Source: Rhodobiaceae bacterium (lineage in GTDB: Bacteria; Pseudomonadota; Alphaproteobacteria; Puniceispirillales; Puniceispirillaceae). Taken from it: a stretch of 37,837 nt of DNA. The notes under the pieces were generated by a model, which made no database searches, was not told where the DNA came from, and saw only the letters and a program-made list of their open reading frames with translations. Positions 9,301-18,789 of this stretch are shown here, in pieces (position 1 is the first letter of the stretch; every line of letters begins with the position of its first letter). The position numbers were made by a program, and so were the translations under genes. The stretch is from positions 1 through 37,837 of the forward strand of contig JAAZUU010000007.1 in assembly GCA_018624035.1 (NCBI GenBank), given 5' to 3'.

Positions 9301-9817
9301 TATCTCCGCCACCACGGCACTGGCACGCGGCCGTCTGGCGCACCGCATGTTCGAGGTGTTGCCGCATCTGCCAGCCGATCGGCACGATGCTGTCATCGCG
9401 GCGATGATTGAGGCGCAGAAGGAGTTGTCGGCGGAGGCCGCCATGGCGCTCGCCACCGAGGTCAGGCATGTGGTGGCAATGCCGGAACTGGCGGCGCTAT
9501 TCGGCCCTGACGCGCTTGCCGAGATTTCGGTCAGCGGCCTGGTGCAGGGGTTGGGTGTCGCTGGCCAGATCGACCGGCTGCATGTCGATTCGACGCGTGT
9601 GTTGATCGGCGATTTCAAGACCGGGCCACGGCCTGCCACAACGCCGGATGCCTATGTCAGGCAGATGGCGCTCTATGGTGCGTTGATGGCACAAATCTAT
9701 CCGCAGCATGAGATTGTGACATGGCTGATCTGGACCGAGGTAGCAGCGGTCGAGGCGGTTGCCCCGGCGGCGCGCGATGCGGCGCTGGCGGCACTTGCCG
9801 GTGAGTCCACGCCTTGA
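3389..9817 (+). CDS. addAB: Fused AddB-AddA helicase-nuclease
   Basis: A single 2142-residue frame carries both subunits of the AddAB double-strand-break resection complex, which unwinds and degrades DNA ends before RecA loading. Residues 1 to about 985 are alphaproteobacterial-type AddB: helicase-like N-terminus and a C-terminal RecB-family nuclease with RADRIDR and VLDYKTG (Asp874, Lys876), ending YDHLARVDEW. After about 20-30 linker residues comes AddA: Walker A NAGTGKTK (1040-1047), DEAQDT (from 1412), GDFKQSIYSFQG (from 1449), TIHGAKGLE (His1792), LLYVALTRAR (from 1856), then a second nuclease with IGDFKTG (Asp2075, Lys2077). All key motifs are intact in both halves. These are normally two adjacent genes. 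I chose ATG 3389 over an upstream in-frame TTG at 3359 because AddB homology begins there. trxA follows, as usual for this block. Confidence 0.93.
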   Translation: MTSAAPAQNLHSIPAGVPFATTLAAGIVDLAGTAETLARATILVPSRRAALSLRAAFLEIRGDDATLLPRIEPIGDVEEDSPEILGFAVDGAALPPAMDTLCRQLWLARLLQGFHMGGVAPTPPQTMQLAESLTRLLDALCNVDSTPEQLASLLPERFSRHWQDILKLLTILIDRWPAILAEQGVLDPGDRRNRLIRLRCEAWRRSPPQGLVVVAGSTGTFAATRELIACVASLPNGHVVLPGLDHGAVDHWPEIEADAGHPQHQLSVLLGVLGVTVVDISTWMAAGFAEAGHLRRELMREAFKPAALSADWRQLGTTRPELGRDALDGMSIVECGTRAEEAGLIAVAMREVLETPGRTAALVTPDRQLAEAVIAALQRWRIEVDDSAGRPLSACPVGGFLQSMITMIAEGFAPVPTLAFLKHPLVAGGMAPARFRSHLRGLELAALRGYRPAEGLEGIRDRLAGDDSLLGFFESHVVAPLTPLIDAWSASAPDLSSLARATGSAAEALAARRSEADGSIDLADGALHVWAGEDGEAAAQLLSALAEHGAVYAADPASFPQILAQLMASRTVRRNWQTHPRLAILGPVEARMQSADRLILGGFNEGNWPPRPDIDPWMNAEMRQAAGLQPHNWRTGLSAHDVWMAATAPEVIITRSLRDGDAITTPSRWLQRLGAVLGALSIDQAVDDGRRWRDQLVALSPVPPMRPCDRPRPAPPVMARPRRLSATEIDDWIADPYSLYAKRILGLRQLDEIDRPIDAALRGNLVHDTLAAFLVAHPQGDLPDDALDRLLAIGRRHFDPFWRVPTVRHFWWPAFRTMAAWFVETETRRRASLQVSHAEVKGAIDVEAPDGPVTFTARADRIDRFAGGGLAVLDYKTGQAPSAGDVAKGRRTQLVTEAVIAAYGGFAGIEAADVLEMEYWRLTGRRGEPGSRKPVQPPDWDAAAARDSLARLAARFDDPAMPYASRPDPQLGTAFPLYDHLARVDEWRIGEAGPVNAGVPTISADETPVTPGFDPAVASEASAQQAAASDPESSALVSANAGTGKTKLLTDRVLRLMLDGAPPDSILCVTYTRAAAAEMRNRISAQLAKWAIASGTVLRAQLAGMGIATPTQMMLARARSLFAETLDNDDGPRVETVHSFCQSVLRRFPIEAGIMPQAELADEFEQARLKSRARDNLLMGSDADLARHIALLAEQTSEGNAETVLKELLAKEDRIGEPLLLDRLERHFTEACGVNTGLDLDAMIAEVVSGLDEEGLRAAAIALETSGVDGQVRRGARITAWLGETLEGRSRHINRLIDALFTNAGLPLAERSLSNAGIRKDFPGIVAVQQAAQDALMSIQAARAAVRCWQLTMALYQVGTAFAAEYARLKAQRGLLDYDDLISLTNNMLANGEAAQWVAWKLDNGIRHMLLDEAQDTSPAQWRLLRRLSDEFFEPAAGDDRPRTLFVVGDFKQSIYSFQGADPAVMGENRLDLRQRAETRRAPLREVGLDVSFRSARPVLDLVNLAVPDLAGITDPRMPGFQAHRSARADAGGFVEIWPVISDDSEAPDLPSFAPPEISQPRDAAALSATRLAERLAGWMGTRLLPSGRVMRAGDVMILLRKRGRYHRLVLAALQQAGIPVAGADRMKLEDQIEIRDLLALGDVMLLPEDDLQLAAVLKSPLFGLDEEALFTLAHDRGKSSLHARLMAHAGGVDAMGRAADRLQHFRNLADDMSVFAFFSAVLTETRQDFRRRLGAAVDETLDHFLGLAQSFGAGGGVALTVFLAELRGSGGEVRRDMDGAAANEVRVMTIHGAKGLEAPVVVLPDMLKPAGVADQLVRDPDSGFVYWAPGAARPDFVTAVREAAGQRDREEENRLLYVALTRARDGIIIGGWQASRRRRLEGSYYEHLLAMIESMPGVVAIEGGGLRVETAGKVEAGPAGLPTPPREEATEEIPGWLFHAAPAEPRPPRPLRPSVPDGAASAAAAPGTRFISATTALARGRLAHRMFEVLPHLPADRHDAVIAAMIEAQKELSAEAAMALATEVRHVVAMPELAALFGPDALAEISVSGLVQGLGVAGQIDRLHVDSTRVLIGDFKTGPRPATTPDAYVRQMALYGALMAQIYPQHEIVTWLIWTEVAAVEAVAPAARDAALAALAGESTP

Positions 9818-9891
9818 CGGTTCGGGGCGTGGCTCCTACCTTGAGTTGGCGGGACAATCCGCCGATCCGACTTTCAAGGGGGCATCTCAAG

Positions 9892-10215
9892 ATGGCGACG
9901 ACGAAGACAACCGACAGTGATTTTTCTGCCGACGTCCTGCAGGCTGATGGGCCTGTGCTTGTTGATTTCTGGGCAGAATGGTGCGGCCCCTGCAAGGCCA
10001 TCGGACCGGCGCTCGAGGAACTCAGCGACGCGCATGGCGAAGCCATCTCGATCGTCAAGCTGAACATCGATGAGAATCCGCTGACCCCGCAGCAATATAA
10101 TGTCCGGGGCATCCCCACCCTGCTGATTTTCAAGGGTGGCGAGGTGGTTGCCGAGAAGATCGGCGCGGTGCCGAAGTCACAGCTCGAGGCGTGGATCACC
10201 AGCACCATCGCCTGA
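9892..10215 (+). CDS. trxA: Thioredoxin
   Basis: This is a cytosolic thioredoxin of 107 residues, the standard length, which reduces protein disulfides such as those of ribonucleotide reductase. The redox motif WCGPC is at residues 30-34 with Asp25 ahead of it, and the cis-proline segment GIPTLLIFKGG follows in the usual place. The start ATG at 9892 follows a good ribosome binding site (AAGGGGG, about nine bases upstream), which decides it over an in-frame start at 9814 that would overlap addAB. It is convergent with folC, with only 19 bases between the stops. The trxA position next to addA is the common alphaproteobacterial arrangement. Confidence 0.97.
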   Translation: MATTKTTDSDFSADVLQADGPVLVDFWAEWCGPCKAIGPALEELSDAHGEAISIVKLNIDENPLTPQQYNVRGIPTLLIFKGGEVVAEKIGAVPKSQLEAWITSTIA

Positions 10216-10234
10216 CCATTTGCATGGCGCGCTG

Positions 10235-11554
10235 TCAGTCGGGAAGACTGTCATTCTGTATCAGAACATGACCCGCCAGATATAGCGACCCGCAGATCAT
10301 CACCGGCAGCCCCCCGTCATCGGGGCCGTCCGCCAGCGCCTGCAATGCGCCGCTGAGCGACGAGGCGATGCGTGCCGCCGGAAAGCTTTGTCGCGCGGAA
10401 TCGGCCAGCGCCTCCGCTGTCAGGCTGGCCGGCTGGTCCGGTATCGCAAGGCAGGTAATCGAGGCCGCAAGCGGCGCGATTCGGTGCAGGAATTCATCGG
10501 CCGGCCGGGTATCCAGCGCACCGCAGATAAAATGCCATTTGCGGCCGTCAACGGCCGGCAGGGCGGCGGCGAGGGCGTCGGCGCCGTGGGCATTATGCGC
10601 CCCATCGATCCAGATCTGACGGCTGGCAAGACGCGCCAGCGGGCCGTCGGCGAGCCGGTGCAGGCGCCCCGGCCACAAGGCCTGCGCGACACCGGTGGCA
10701 AGCGACCTGTCAGGCAGACCGGGCACCACACTGACAAGCGCCGATGCGGCGAGCGCCATATTGGCCTGCTGATGTGGCCCATGAAGTGACGATGCCGGCA
10801 GATGAAGGCGGCGTCTACCTGTCTCAAGGCCGATCCCGCCATCGGCCCGTGGTGTCCAGTCGATGTCCCTGCCGATCGCCGTCACAAAGGTTCCGATCTG
10901 CGCGGCATGGGAATCGAGCGCGGCCATCACATCCGGTGCCTGCGCGGCGCTGAAACAGGGCACTGACCGGCGCATGATACCGGCTTTCTGGCCGGCAATG
11001 CCGGCAAGATCGCTGCCAAGAAAATGTTCATGATCCCGCGCTATCGGCGTGATGATGGTGGCTGCCGGGGCGCTTAGCACATTGGTTGAATCGAGCATTC
11101 CGCCAAGCCCGGTTTCCAGCAGCAGAAGATCGGCCTCGATACGCGAGAAGGCCAGAAAGGCGGCGGCGGTCGTGACCTCGAAGAAGGTGACCGGCATGTC
11201 GCCATTGGCGGTCTCGACCTCTTCCAGCAGGTCGGCAAGCTGATCGTCACCGATCAGGCGGCCGGCAAGACGTATGCGTTCATTGAAACGACACAGATGT
11301 GGCGAGACATAGCAATGGACGCGAAGGCCGGCCGCCTCTGCCATGGCGCGCATCAGCGCTATCACCGATCCCTTGCCGTTGGTGCCGGCGACGTGAATCA
11401 CCGGTGGCAGCCGATGATGCGGGTCGCCAAGCCTTGCAAGCAGGTCGAAGGTGCGGTCGAGTCCGAGGTCAATCAGCTTGGGGTGCAGCGCTGTCAGACG
11501 GGTGAGCGCGCCATGCGCCCGCCGCGCATCGTCCGGCCCCGTTTCTGTCGGCAT
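10235..11554 (-). CDS. folC: Bifunctional folylpolyglutamate/dihydrofolate synthase
   Basis: FolC joins glutamate to dihydropteroate and then adds further glutamates to folates, using ATP in the cytosol. The 439 residues show the Mur-ligase-like P-loop HVAGTNGKGS (P-loop residues 57-63), SPHLCRFNERI, FFEVTTAAAFLAF, ETGLGGMLDSTNV, and the C-terminal WIDGAHNAHG motif. ETGLGG is followed by Met-Leu-Asp where the family usually has Arg-Leu-Asp, a mild deviation. The start codon overlaps the accD stop by one base (TGATG at 11552-11556 on the minus strand), indicating translational coupling. It is the last gene of the aroA-to-folC block and ends tail to tail with trxA. Confidence 0.95.
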   Translation of the reverse strand: MPTETGPDDARRAHGALTRLTALHPKLIDLGLDRTFDLLARLGDPHHRLPPVIHVAGTNGKGSVIALMRAMAEAAGLRVHCYVSPHLCRFNERIRLAGRLIGDDQLADLLEEVETANGDMPVTFFEVTTAAAFLAFSRIEADLLLLETGLGGMLDSTNVLSAPAATIITPIARDHEHFLGSDLAGIAGQKAGIMRRSVPCFSAAQAPDVMAALDSHAAQIGTFVTAIGRDIDWTPRADGGIGLETGRRRLHLPASSLHGPHQQANMALAASALVSVVPGLPDRSLATGVAQALWPGRLHRLADGPLARLASRQIWIDGAHNAHGADALAAALPAVDGRKWHFICGALDTRPADEFLHRIAPLAASITCLAIPDQPASLTAEALADSARQSFPAARIASSLSGALQALADGPDDGGLPVMICGSLYLAGHVLIQNDSLPD

Positions 11555-12423
11555 CAGGCGGCCCTTGTGGCCTCGCGCTGGTCCATCAGAAAGCCCAGAA
11601 TGCGGCCGATATAGGATGGCTGCTCGGCACGGGGAATGACGGCATCGACCATTCCGTGATCCTGCAGATATTCCGCTGTCTGGAAGTCATCGGGAAGCTT
11701 TTCGCGAACCGTTTCCTCAATGACGCGCCGGCCAGCGAAGCCGATGATGGCGCCGGGTTCGGCGATTTGAAGATCACCAAGCATGGCAAAGGAGGCGGTG
11801 ACACCGCCGGTTGTCGGGTGGGCCAGCAACACAATATGTGGCAGGCCCGCGGCCCGTACTTTTTCAACAGCCAGGATTGTGCGCGGAAGCTGCATCAGCG
11901 ACAGCACGCCTTCCTGCATCCGCGCCCCGCCTGTCGACGGAATTGTGATCAGGGCTGCGTCATGCGCCACGGCTGCCTCGGCGGCGGCGATAATTCCATT
12001 GCCGACCATACGCCCCATCGATCCGCCCATGAAGCGGAAATCGAATGCGGCGATCACCGCCTTGCGGCCGCCGATGAGACCATGCGCCACTGCGATGGCG
12101 TCCTTGACGCCGGTCTTCGACCGGCTGTCCTTCAGACGGTCGGCATAGCGCCGGGAGTCGCGGAATTTCAGCGGGTCATCATCGATCGCCGCCAGCTCGA
12201 CTGTCTCGAAGCTCGCATCGTCGAAAATCATCGCGAAACGCGCCTCAGGCGGCAGCGGGGCATGGTGTCCGCAGGTTGAGCAGCAATTATTGGCCTGTTC
12301 GAACTCGCGGTGAAAGATCATCTGGCCGCAGGCCTTGCATTTGATCCACAGATTGTCGGGAACGTCATTTGCCGTAACAAGCGCCTTGATCTTCGGCAGC
12401 ACCGCGTTGGTGATCCAGTTCAT
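11554..12423 (-). CDS. accD: Acetyl-CoA carboxylase carboxyltransferase subunit beta
   Basis: AccD with AccA transfers the carboxyl group from carboxybiotin to acetyl-CoA, making malonyl-CoA for fatty acid synthesis. The 289 residues begin with a short helix and a four-cysteine zinc ribbon (Cys29, Cys32, Cys48, Cys51), then the crotonase-type core with GGSMGRMVGNGI, the acyl-CoA oxyanion segment STGGARMQEG, and HPTTGGVTASFAMLGD. Length and order match the family. AGGGAG lies about nine bases before the ATG. It follows trpA by 52 bases and overlaps folC by one base. accD-folC following trpA is the standard alphaproteobacterial order. Confidence 0.97.
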   Translation of the reverse strand: MNWITNAVLPKIKALVTANDVPDNLWIKCKACGQMIFHREFEQANNCCSTCGHHAPLPPEARFAMIFDDASFETVELAAIDDDPLKFRDSRRYADRLKDSRSKTGVKDAIAVAHGLIGGRKAVIAAFDFRFMGGSMGRMVGNGIIAAAEAAVAHDAALITIPSTGGARMQEGVLSLMQLPRTILAVEKVRAAGLPHIVLLAHPTTGGVTASFAMLGDLQIAEPGAIIGFAGRRVIEETVREKLPDDFQTAEYLQDHGMVDAVIPRAEQPSYIGRILGFLMDQREATRAA

Positions 12424-12475
12424 CGGTCAAACTCCCTTCTTCGCCGATTCCTGATGGTCACGGAATCGGGCCTGT

Positions 12476-13309
12476 TCATCCGCGGCGGCCTGCCGCCGCC
12501 ACACCGCTGGCAAGTTCGCCGACAAATGCGGCGATTTTGGACACGGTTTCGGGGGTGCCACGGCCATCATCGCCAAGATTGTCGGCAATGATGTCAACAA
12601 TGGCGGATCCGATGACGGCACCGTCCGACAGGCTGGCGGCCTCACCGGCCTGTTCCGGTGTCCTGATACCGAAACCTGTCACGATCGGCAGATCGGTTGC
12701 TGCCGAAATCCGGCTATAGGCTGCGGAGATACTGTCGGCGGCGGCGCTTCGCGTGCCGGTGATGCCGGTGATGGCGACGTAATAGACAAAACCGCTGGCG
12801 GTGCCGAGAACGACGGGAAGCCGCACGGCGTCACTTGTCGGGGTGACAAGGCGGATGAAGTCAAGCCCGGCCTCGCGGGCCGGCAAATACAGCTCGTCAT
12901 CTTCTTCCGGTGGCAGATCGACGACGATCAGACCGTCAACACCGGCCGCCACCGCGTCGGCAAGAAAAGCTTCCACGCCATAGATGTAGATCGGGTTGTA
13001 ATAGCCCATCAGCACCAGCGGCGTGTCAGGATGATGGGTGCGGAAGGCACGCGCCATTTCCAGCGTGCCGGCAAGTGTCATGCCCCCTTTCAGCGCCCGC
13101 AGCGAGGCGGCCTGAATGGCGGGACCATCGGCCATCGGGTCGGAAAAGGGCATGCCAAGTTCAATCATGTCGACCTTTGCCTCGACAAGAGCGTCGAGGA
13201 TCGCGCCGGACGTCTCGCGGTCGGGATCACCGGCCGACACAAACACGCCAAGAACGCCGCGGTCTTCGGCGCGGGCTCTGGCAAAGGCAGCTTCGATTCG
13301 TGAAGTCAT
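12476..13309 (-). CDS. trpA: Tryptophan synthase alpha subunit
   Basis: TrpA cleaves indole-3-glycerol phosphate to indole, which passes by an internal tunnel to TrpB. The 277 residues form a TIM barrel. The catalytic acids are visible as Glu50 (in [12 protein letters not shown]) and Asp61 (in MADGPAIQ). The phosphate-binding end of the barrel is present as GFGIRTPEQ and GAVIGSAIV. The gene follows trpB by 69 bases and precedes accD by 52 bases, all on the minus strand. The C-terminus ends in a short glycine/arginine tail with no further domain. Confidence 0.97.
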   Translation of the reverse strand: MTSRIEAAFARARAEDRGVLGVFVSAGDPDRETSGAILDALVEAKVDMIELGMPFSDPMADGPAIQAASLRALKGGMTLAGTLEMARAFRTHHPDTPLVLMGYYNPIYIYGVEAFLADAVAAGVDGLIVVDLPPEEDDELYLPAREAGLDFIRLVTPTSDAVRLPVVLGTASGFVYYVAITGITGTRSAAADSISAAYSRISAATDLPIVTGFGIRTPEQAGEAASLSDGAVIGSAIVDIIADNLGDDGRGTPETVSKIAAFVGELASGVAAAGRRG

Positions 13310-13378
13310 TGTCAGGGTCTTTCCATCTTGGGTTGGCGGCCATTCCGGGTGACATCCGGGGTGACGATGCGATGCCGC

Positions 13379-14602
<1,224 letters not shown>

Positions 14603-14654
14603 GGTCCATCCGGTCATGGCGGCAGCTGCCGCGTGTTTGTGTGAAGTCAGGAAT

Positions 14655-15335
14655 TTACCCCAGCTGGGCCTTCGAGACAAAGTTGCGAATGCGGTCTGCG
14701 TCTTTTTTTCCGGGGGCCGTTTCCACACCACTGGACACATCGACGGCGCTGGCACCGGTCACCGCGATGGCCCGCGCCACATTCTCCTGAGACAGGCCGC
14801 CGGCAAGCATCCATTTTGTCCGGCCCGCATGGTTGGCAAGAAGAGTCCAGTCAAAGACATGGCCAGTGCCACCCGGAAGTCCGCCGGGATCACCCTTGGC
14901 ATCGAAAAGAAGCCATTCGGCCACCCCCTCCCATGCCTCGCAAATCTCCAGATCCTCGGCGCTGGCGACACGGATGGCGCGGATCAGCGGTAGGCCGAAA
15001 CGATCGCGGACGCGGCTGGCGCGTTCAGGGGTTTCATGACCGTGAAGCTGGATGAAATGCGGGCGCGCCGCCTCAATGACGCCGACAAGTTCGTCATCTT
15101 CCATATCCACTGTCAGTGCAACGCGCGCCGGTGACGCGTCATGTCGATGTGTCTGCTCGGCATGATCGGCGATGCCACGTGCGGCGTCGAGATCAAGGTG
15201 ACGCGGTGAACGTGGATAAAACACCATGCCGACAAAGGCGGCGCCGGTATCCCGGCATACATCATAATCCCGTGTCGAACCGATGCCGCAGATCTTCACG
15301 GCGATGTTGCGAGCCGGTGCCTGGTTCGATGTCAT
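14655..15335 (-). CDS. trpF: Phosphoribosylanthranilate isomerase
   Basis: TrpF is the TIM-barrel enzyme that performs the Amadori rearrangement of phosphoribosylanthranilate in tryptophan synthesis. The 226 residues show the catalytic cysteine motif VKICGI (Cys16), [36 protein letters not shown] and the C-terminal DVSSGVE with the catalytic Asp. It overlaps lapA by four bases (ATGA), so the two are likely translationally coupled. It heads the trpF-trpB-trpA group; the other trp genes are not in this window. Confidence 0.96.
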   Translation of the reverse strand: MTSNQAPARNIAVKICGIGSTRDYDVCRDTGAAFVGMVFYPRSPRHLDLDAARGIADHAEQTHRHDASPARVALTVDMEDDELVGVIEAARPHFIQLHGHETPERASRVRDRFGLPLIRAIRVASAEDLEICEAWEGVAEWLLFDAKGDPGGLPGGTGHVFDWTLLANHAGRTKWMLAGGLSQENVARAIAVTGASAVDVSSGVETAPGKKDADRIRNFVSKAQLG

Positions 15336-15685
15336 GACGGGCCTCCAAGGGCGGTTGGCGAAGACGATGTGGCAGTTTCATCCTCTACCTCCGCAAGTCT
15401 GTTTTCGGCTTTGGCGGCACGCTGTTCCGCCTTGCCGAGCTGGCGTTTCAGCCGCCAGTTGCGTGACCGTGCGGCGACAAGTGACAGCCAGACGACGCCG
15501 CCGCCGACAATCGCGCCGGCACAGGCGGCACCAAGCGTCAACATCCATGTGGCAAGTTCAAGCTGTCCGGTCAGGGGCCAGAACTTCACACTGGCCGGGT
15601 GATTGTTGGATACGGCGAAGACCATCGCGACCGCGGTGGTGGCAAGCGAGATGATCACCCAGAAAAAACGGCCGAGAAAACGCAT
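15332..15685 (-). CDS. lapA: LapA-domain inner-membrane protein
   Basis: This is a 117-residue protein of the LapA (DUF1049) type, which in E. coli works with LapB in controlling LPS synthesis. Two membrane segments are visible, residues about 6-25 (FFWVIISLATTAVAMVFAVS) and about 47-68, separated by the family motif NNHPASVKFWPL. A charged, coiled-coil-prone cytoplasmic tail follows (about 72-105). No LapB (TPR) gene follows it, as is usual in alphaproteobacteria, where the trp genes come next. It lies 12 bases after ihfB and overlaps trpF. The role in LPS control is an inference from the family. Confidence 0.85.
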   Translation of the reverse strand: MRFLGRFFWVIISLATTAVAMVFAVSNNHPASVKFWPLTGQLELATWMLTLGAACAGAIVGGGVVWLSLVAARSRNWRLKRQLGKAEQRAAKAENRLAEVEDETATSSSPTALGGPS

Positions 15686-15697
15686 GGCCGTCGCCTG

Positions 15698-15976
15698 TCA
15701 GCGGTTCAGCCGCTCACGCATACCCTTGCCCATCTTGAAGAAAGGAACTTTCTTCTCGGCAACCTCGACGCTGGCCCCTGTACGCGGGTTCCTGCCGGTA
15801 CGCGCCTTGCGGTGACGAACGGAAAATGCGCCGAATCCACGCAGTTCAACGCGGTCGCCGCGTTCAAGTGCGCCACCGATCTCGTCAAGGATGGTTCCGA
15901 CCAGCCTTTCGATATCTCGGTGATACAAAGCAGGGTTCTTTGCCGCCAGTCTGGCGATGAGTTCAGAACGTGTCAC
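15698..15976 (-). CDS. ihfB: Integration host factor subunit beta
   Basis: IhfB pairs with IhfA to bind and sharply bend DNA at specific sites. I start at the GTG at 15976 (92 residues, [17 protein letters not shown] onward) because family homology begins exactly there and a GGTGGGG ribosome site lies just upstream. A TTG 21 bases farther upstream is in frame but adds non-homologous residues. The DNA-intercalating arm [14 protein letters not shown] with its tip proline is intact, as is the GFGAFSVR beta region and the C-terminal [14 protein letters not shown] helix. A strong terminator lies between rpsA and this gene, so it probably has its own promoter, within 15977-16126, or depends on read-through. 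Confidence 0.95.
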   Translation of the reverse strand: MTRSELIARLAAKNPALYHRDIERLVGTILDEIGGALERGDRVELRGFGAFSVRHRKARTGRNPRTGASVEVAEKKVPFFKMGKGMRERLNR

Positions 15977-16020
15977 GGCCCCACCCACTGTAATCAAAGG
16001 AAAAACGAAACAAGAGCATG

Positions 16021-16086
16021 CCTGCTGCTGAAAAGCAGGTCAACAATCTTGCCTGTCAAAGCCGCCGGTTTCGAGGTTTTGGCGGC
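16021..16086 (-). promoter_or_regulatory. Two hairpins in the ihfB leader
   Basis: Upstream of ihfB, between it and the rpsA terminator, are two inverted repeats. One is GCCGCCGG (16061-16068) with TTGGCGGC (16079-16086), an eight-pair stem counting two G-T pairs. The other is CCTGCT (16021-16026) with AGCAGG (16034-16039). Neither is followed by a T-run in the minus direction that would make a clear terminator. They could structure the ihfB leader; this is inference. Confidence 0.35.
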
Positions 16087-16126
16087 AAATCGTAGTGAAA
16101 TGGCCGTTATTTGCCGGCCTTATTGC

Positions 16127-16171
16127 AAAAGAAAAAGGAACGAATCGATACACATGGCGTCGGTTCGTTCC
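16127..16171 (-). terminator. Strong rho-independent terminator after rpsA
   Basis: A 12-pair stem is formed by 16137-16148 and 16160-16171 (one G-T pair) with an 11-base loop. Read on the minus strand it is followed at once by TTTTTCTTTT. It lies 17 bases after the rpsA stop and would separate rpsA from ihfB. Confidence 0.9.
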
Positions 16172-16188
16172 GGGATTTGGTGTCAGAC

Positions 16189-17904
<1,716 letters not shown>

Positions 17905-17909
17905 AGAAA

Positions 17910-17915
17910 TCTCCG
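17910..17915 (-). promoter_or_regulatory. Ribosome binding site deciding the rpsA TTG start
   Basis: On the minus strand CGGAGA precedes the TTG at 17904-17902 with a normal spacing. No other start with such a site lies near the beginning of S1 homology. Confidence 0.75.
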
Positions 17916-18026
17916 TTTTCGCCTGTGGCCGGCCGCAGCATTCGGCGGTTGGCCATAAATCCTCAGCTGGCGGGTGAGGGCCGGTCAGGCTGAACATGGT
18001 TTCCTCGCGGCTCTTTGCCGTCATGT

Positions 18027-18064
18027 TCCGCCAGAGGCGGATCGAGGAAACCCAGGCCGGGTTT
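18027..18064 (-). promoter_or_regulatory. Hairpins in the rpsA leader
   Basis: Two compact inverted repeats lie about 120-160 bases upstream of rpsA. AAACCC (18048-18053) pairs with GGGTTT (18059-18064) around a five-base loop. TCCGCC (18027-18032) pairs with GGCGGA (18036-18041) around AGA. S1 is known in E. coli to regulate its own translation through leader hairpins; whether these do the same is inference. Confidence 0.4.
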
Positions 18065-18109
18065 TTGGTGGCGAATGGTTGGTTTGCCGCCAGCGTTTCC
18101 TGTTTCACA

Positions 18110-18141
18110 AATAAAGGATCGGCCGTTCAGTCTGCCGGTCC
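18110..18141 (-). terminator. Probable terminator after cmk
   Basis: On the minus strand GGACCGGC (18141-18134) can pair with the stretch ending GATCC at 18116, giving an eight-position stem with one mismatch. It is followed by TTTATT. It begins six bases beyond the cmk stop. It may reduce read-through from aroA-cmk into rpsA. Confidence 0.45.
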
Positions 18142-18147
18142 TCCGGT

Positions 18148-18789
18148 TCACTGTTCCCGGTGATTTTCGATATGGCGGAGAGCTGCGGTGAACACACCGT
18201 CGGCATCCAGCCTTGTCGTGTCGATGATCATCGCGCCATCGGCGGCCTTCAAAGGTGCCGTGCTGCGCTCCCGGTCACGCCGGTCACGATTCCGCATATC
18301 CTCGAGAACGTCGCGGAACATAACGGATTGCCCGGCATCTTGCAACTCCCGGGTGCGGCGCGCGGCGCGCTCCTGCAGATCGGCGTCGATGAAGAACTTG
18401 AAATCGGCATCCGGCAGGATCACGCTGCCGATATCGCGCCCGTCGAGAATGGCGCCATCATGCGAGGGAGTATTGTCGGCGAACCGCCTCTGGAACGTCA
18501 GGAAATTCTGTCTGACCGATGGCATGGCAGCCACAATGGATGCCATGCCGGCAACGGCATCGGTGCGAATGGCCGCGGTGCCGGCCATCGAGAGATCAAG
18601 CCTGTCGACCGCCGCCGCGGCTATTTTTTCGTCAATGGTTTCAGGTAGATGGCCAGATTTCAGTAGATCCAGTGCCAGGCATCTATAGAGTGATCCCGTG
18701 TCGAGATGCGCCAGATTGAAATGCAATGCGAGCCGTTTGGCCAGCGTTCCCTTGCCGCTGGCGGCCGAACCGTCAACGGCAATGATCAT
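18148..18789 (-). CDS. cmk: Cytidylate kinase
   Basis: Cmk phosphorylates CMP and dCMP with ATP in the cytosol. The 213 residues start MIIAVDGSAASGKGT, with the P-loop at residues 7-15 and its lysine at Lys13. The substrate region HLDTGSLYRCLA has Leu where most family members have Met (TGxMYR), and DGRDIGSVILPDADFKFF is the conserved CMP-binding stretch. The C-terminal RDRRDRERSTAPLKAADGA lid is complete. The start overlaps the aroA stop by four bases (ATGA), so I prefer it to an in-frame upstream start inside aroA. Order aroA-cmk-rpsA is standard. Confidence 0.96.
   Translation of the reverse strand: MIIAVDGSAASGKGTLAKRLALHFNLAHLDTGSLYRCLALDLLKSGHLPETIDEKIAAAAVDRLDLSMAGTAAIRTDAVAGMASIVAAMPSVRQNFLTFQRRFADNTPSHDGAILDGRDIGSVILPDADFKFFIDADLQERAARRTRELQDAGQSVMFRDVLEDMRNRDRRDRERSTAPLKAADGAMIIDTTRLDADGVFTAALRHIENHREQ

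Noticed and set aside
10234-10248. CAGTC/GACTG hairpin between trxA and folC as a terminator
   Set aside because: Only five pairs, without a T-run, and it overlaps the folC stop.
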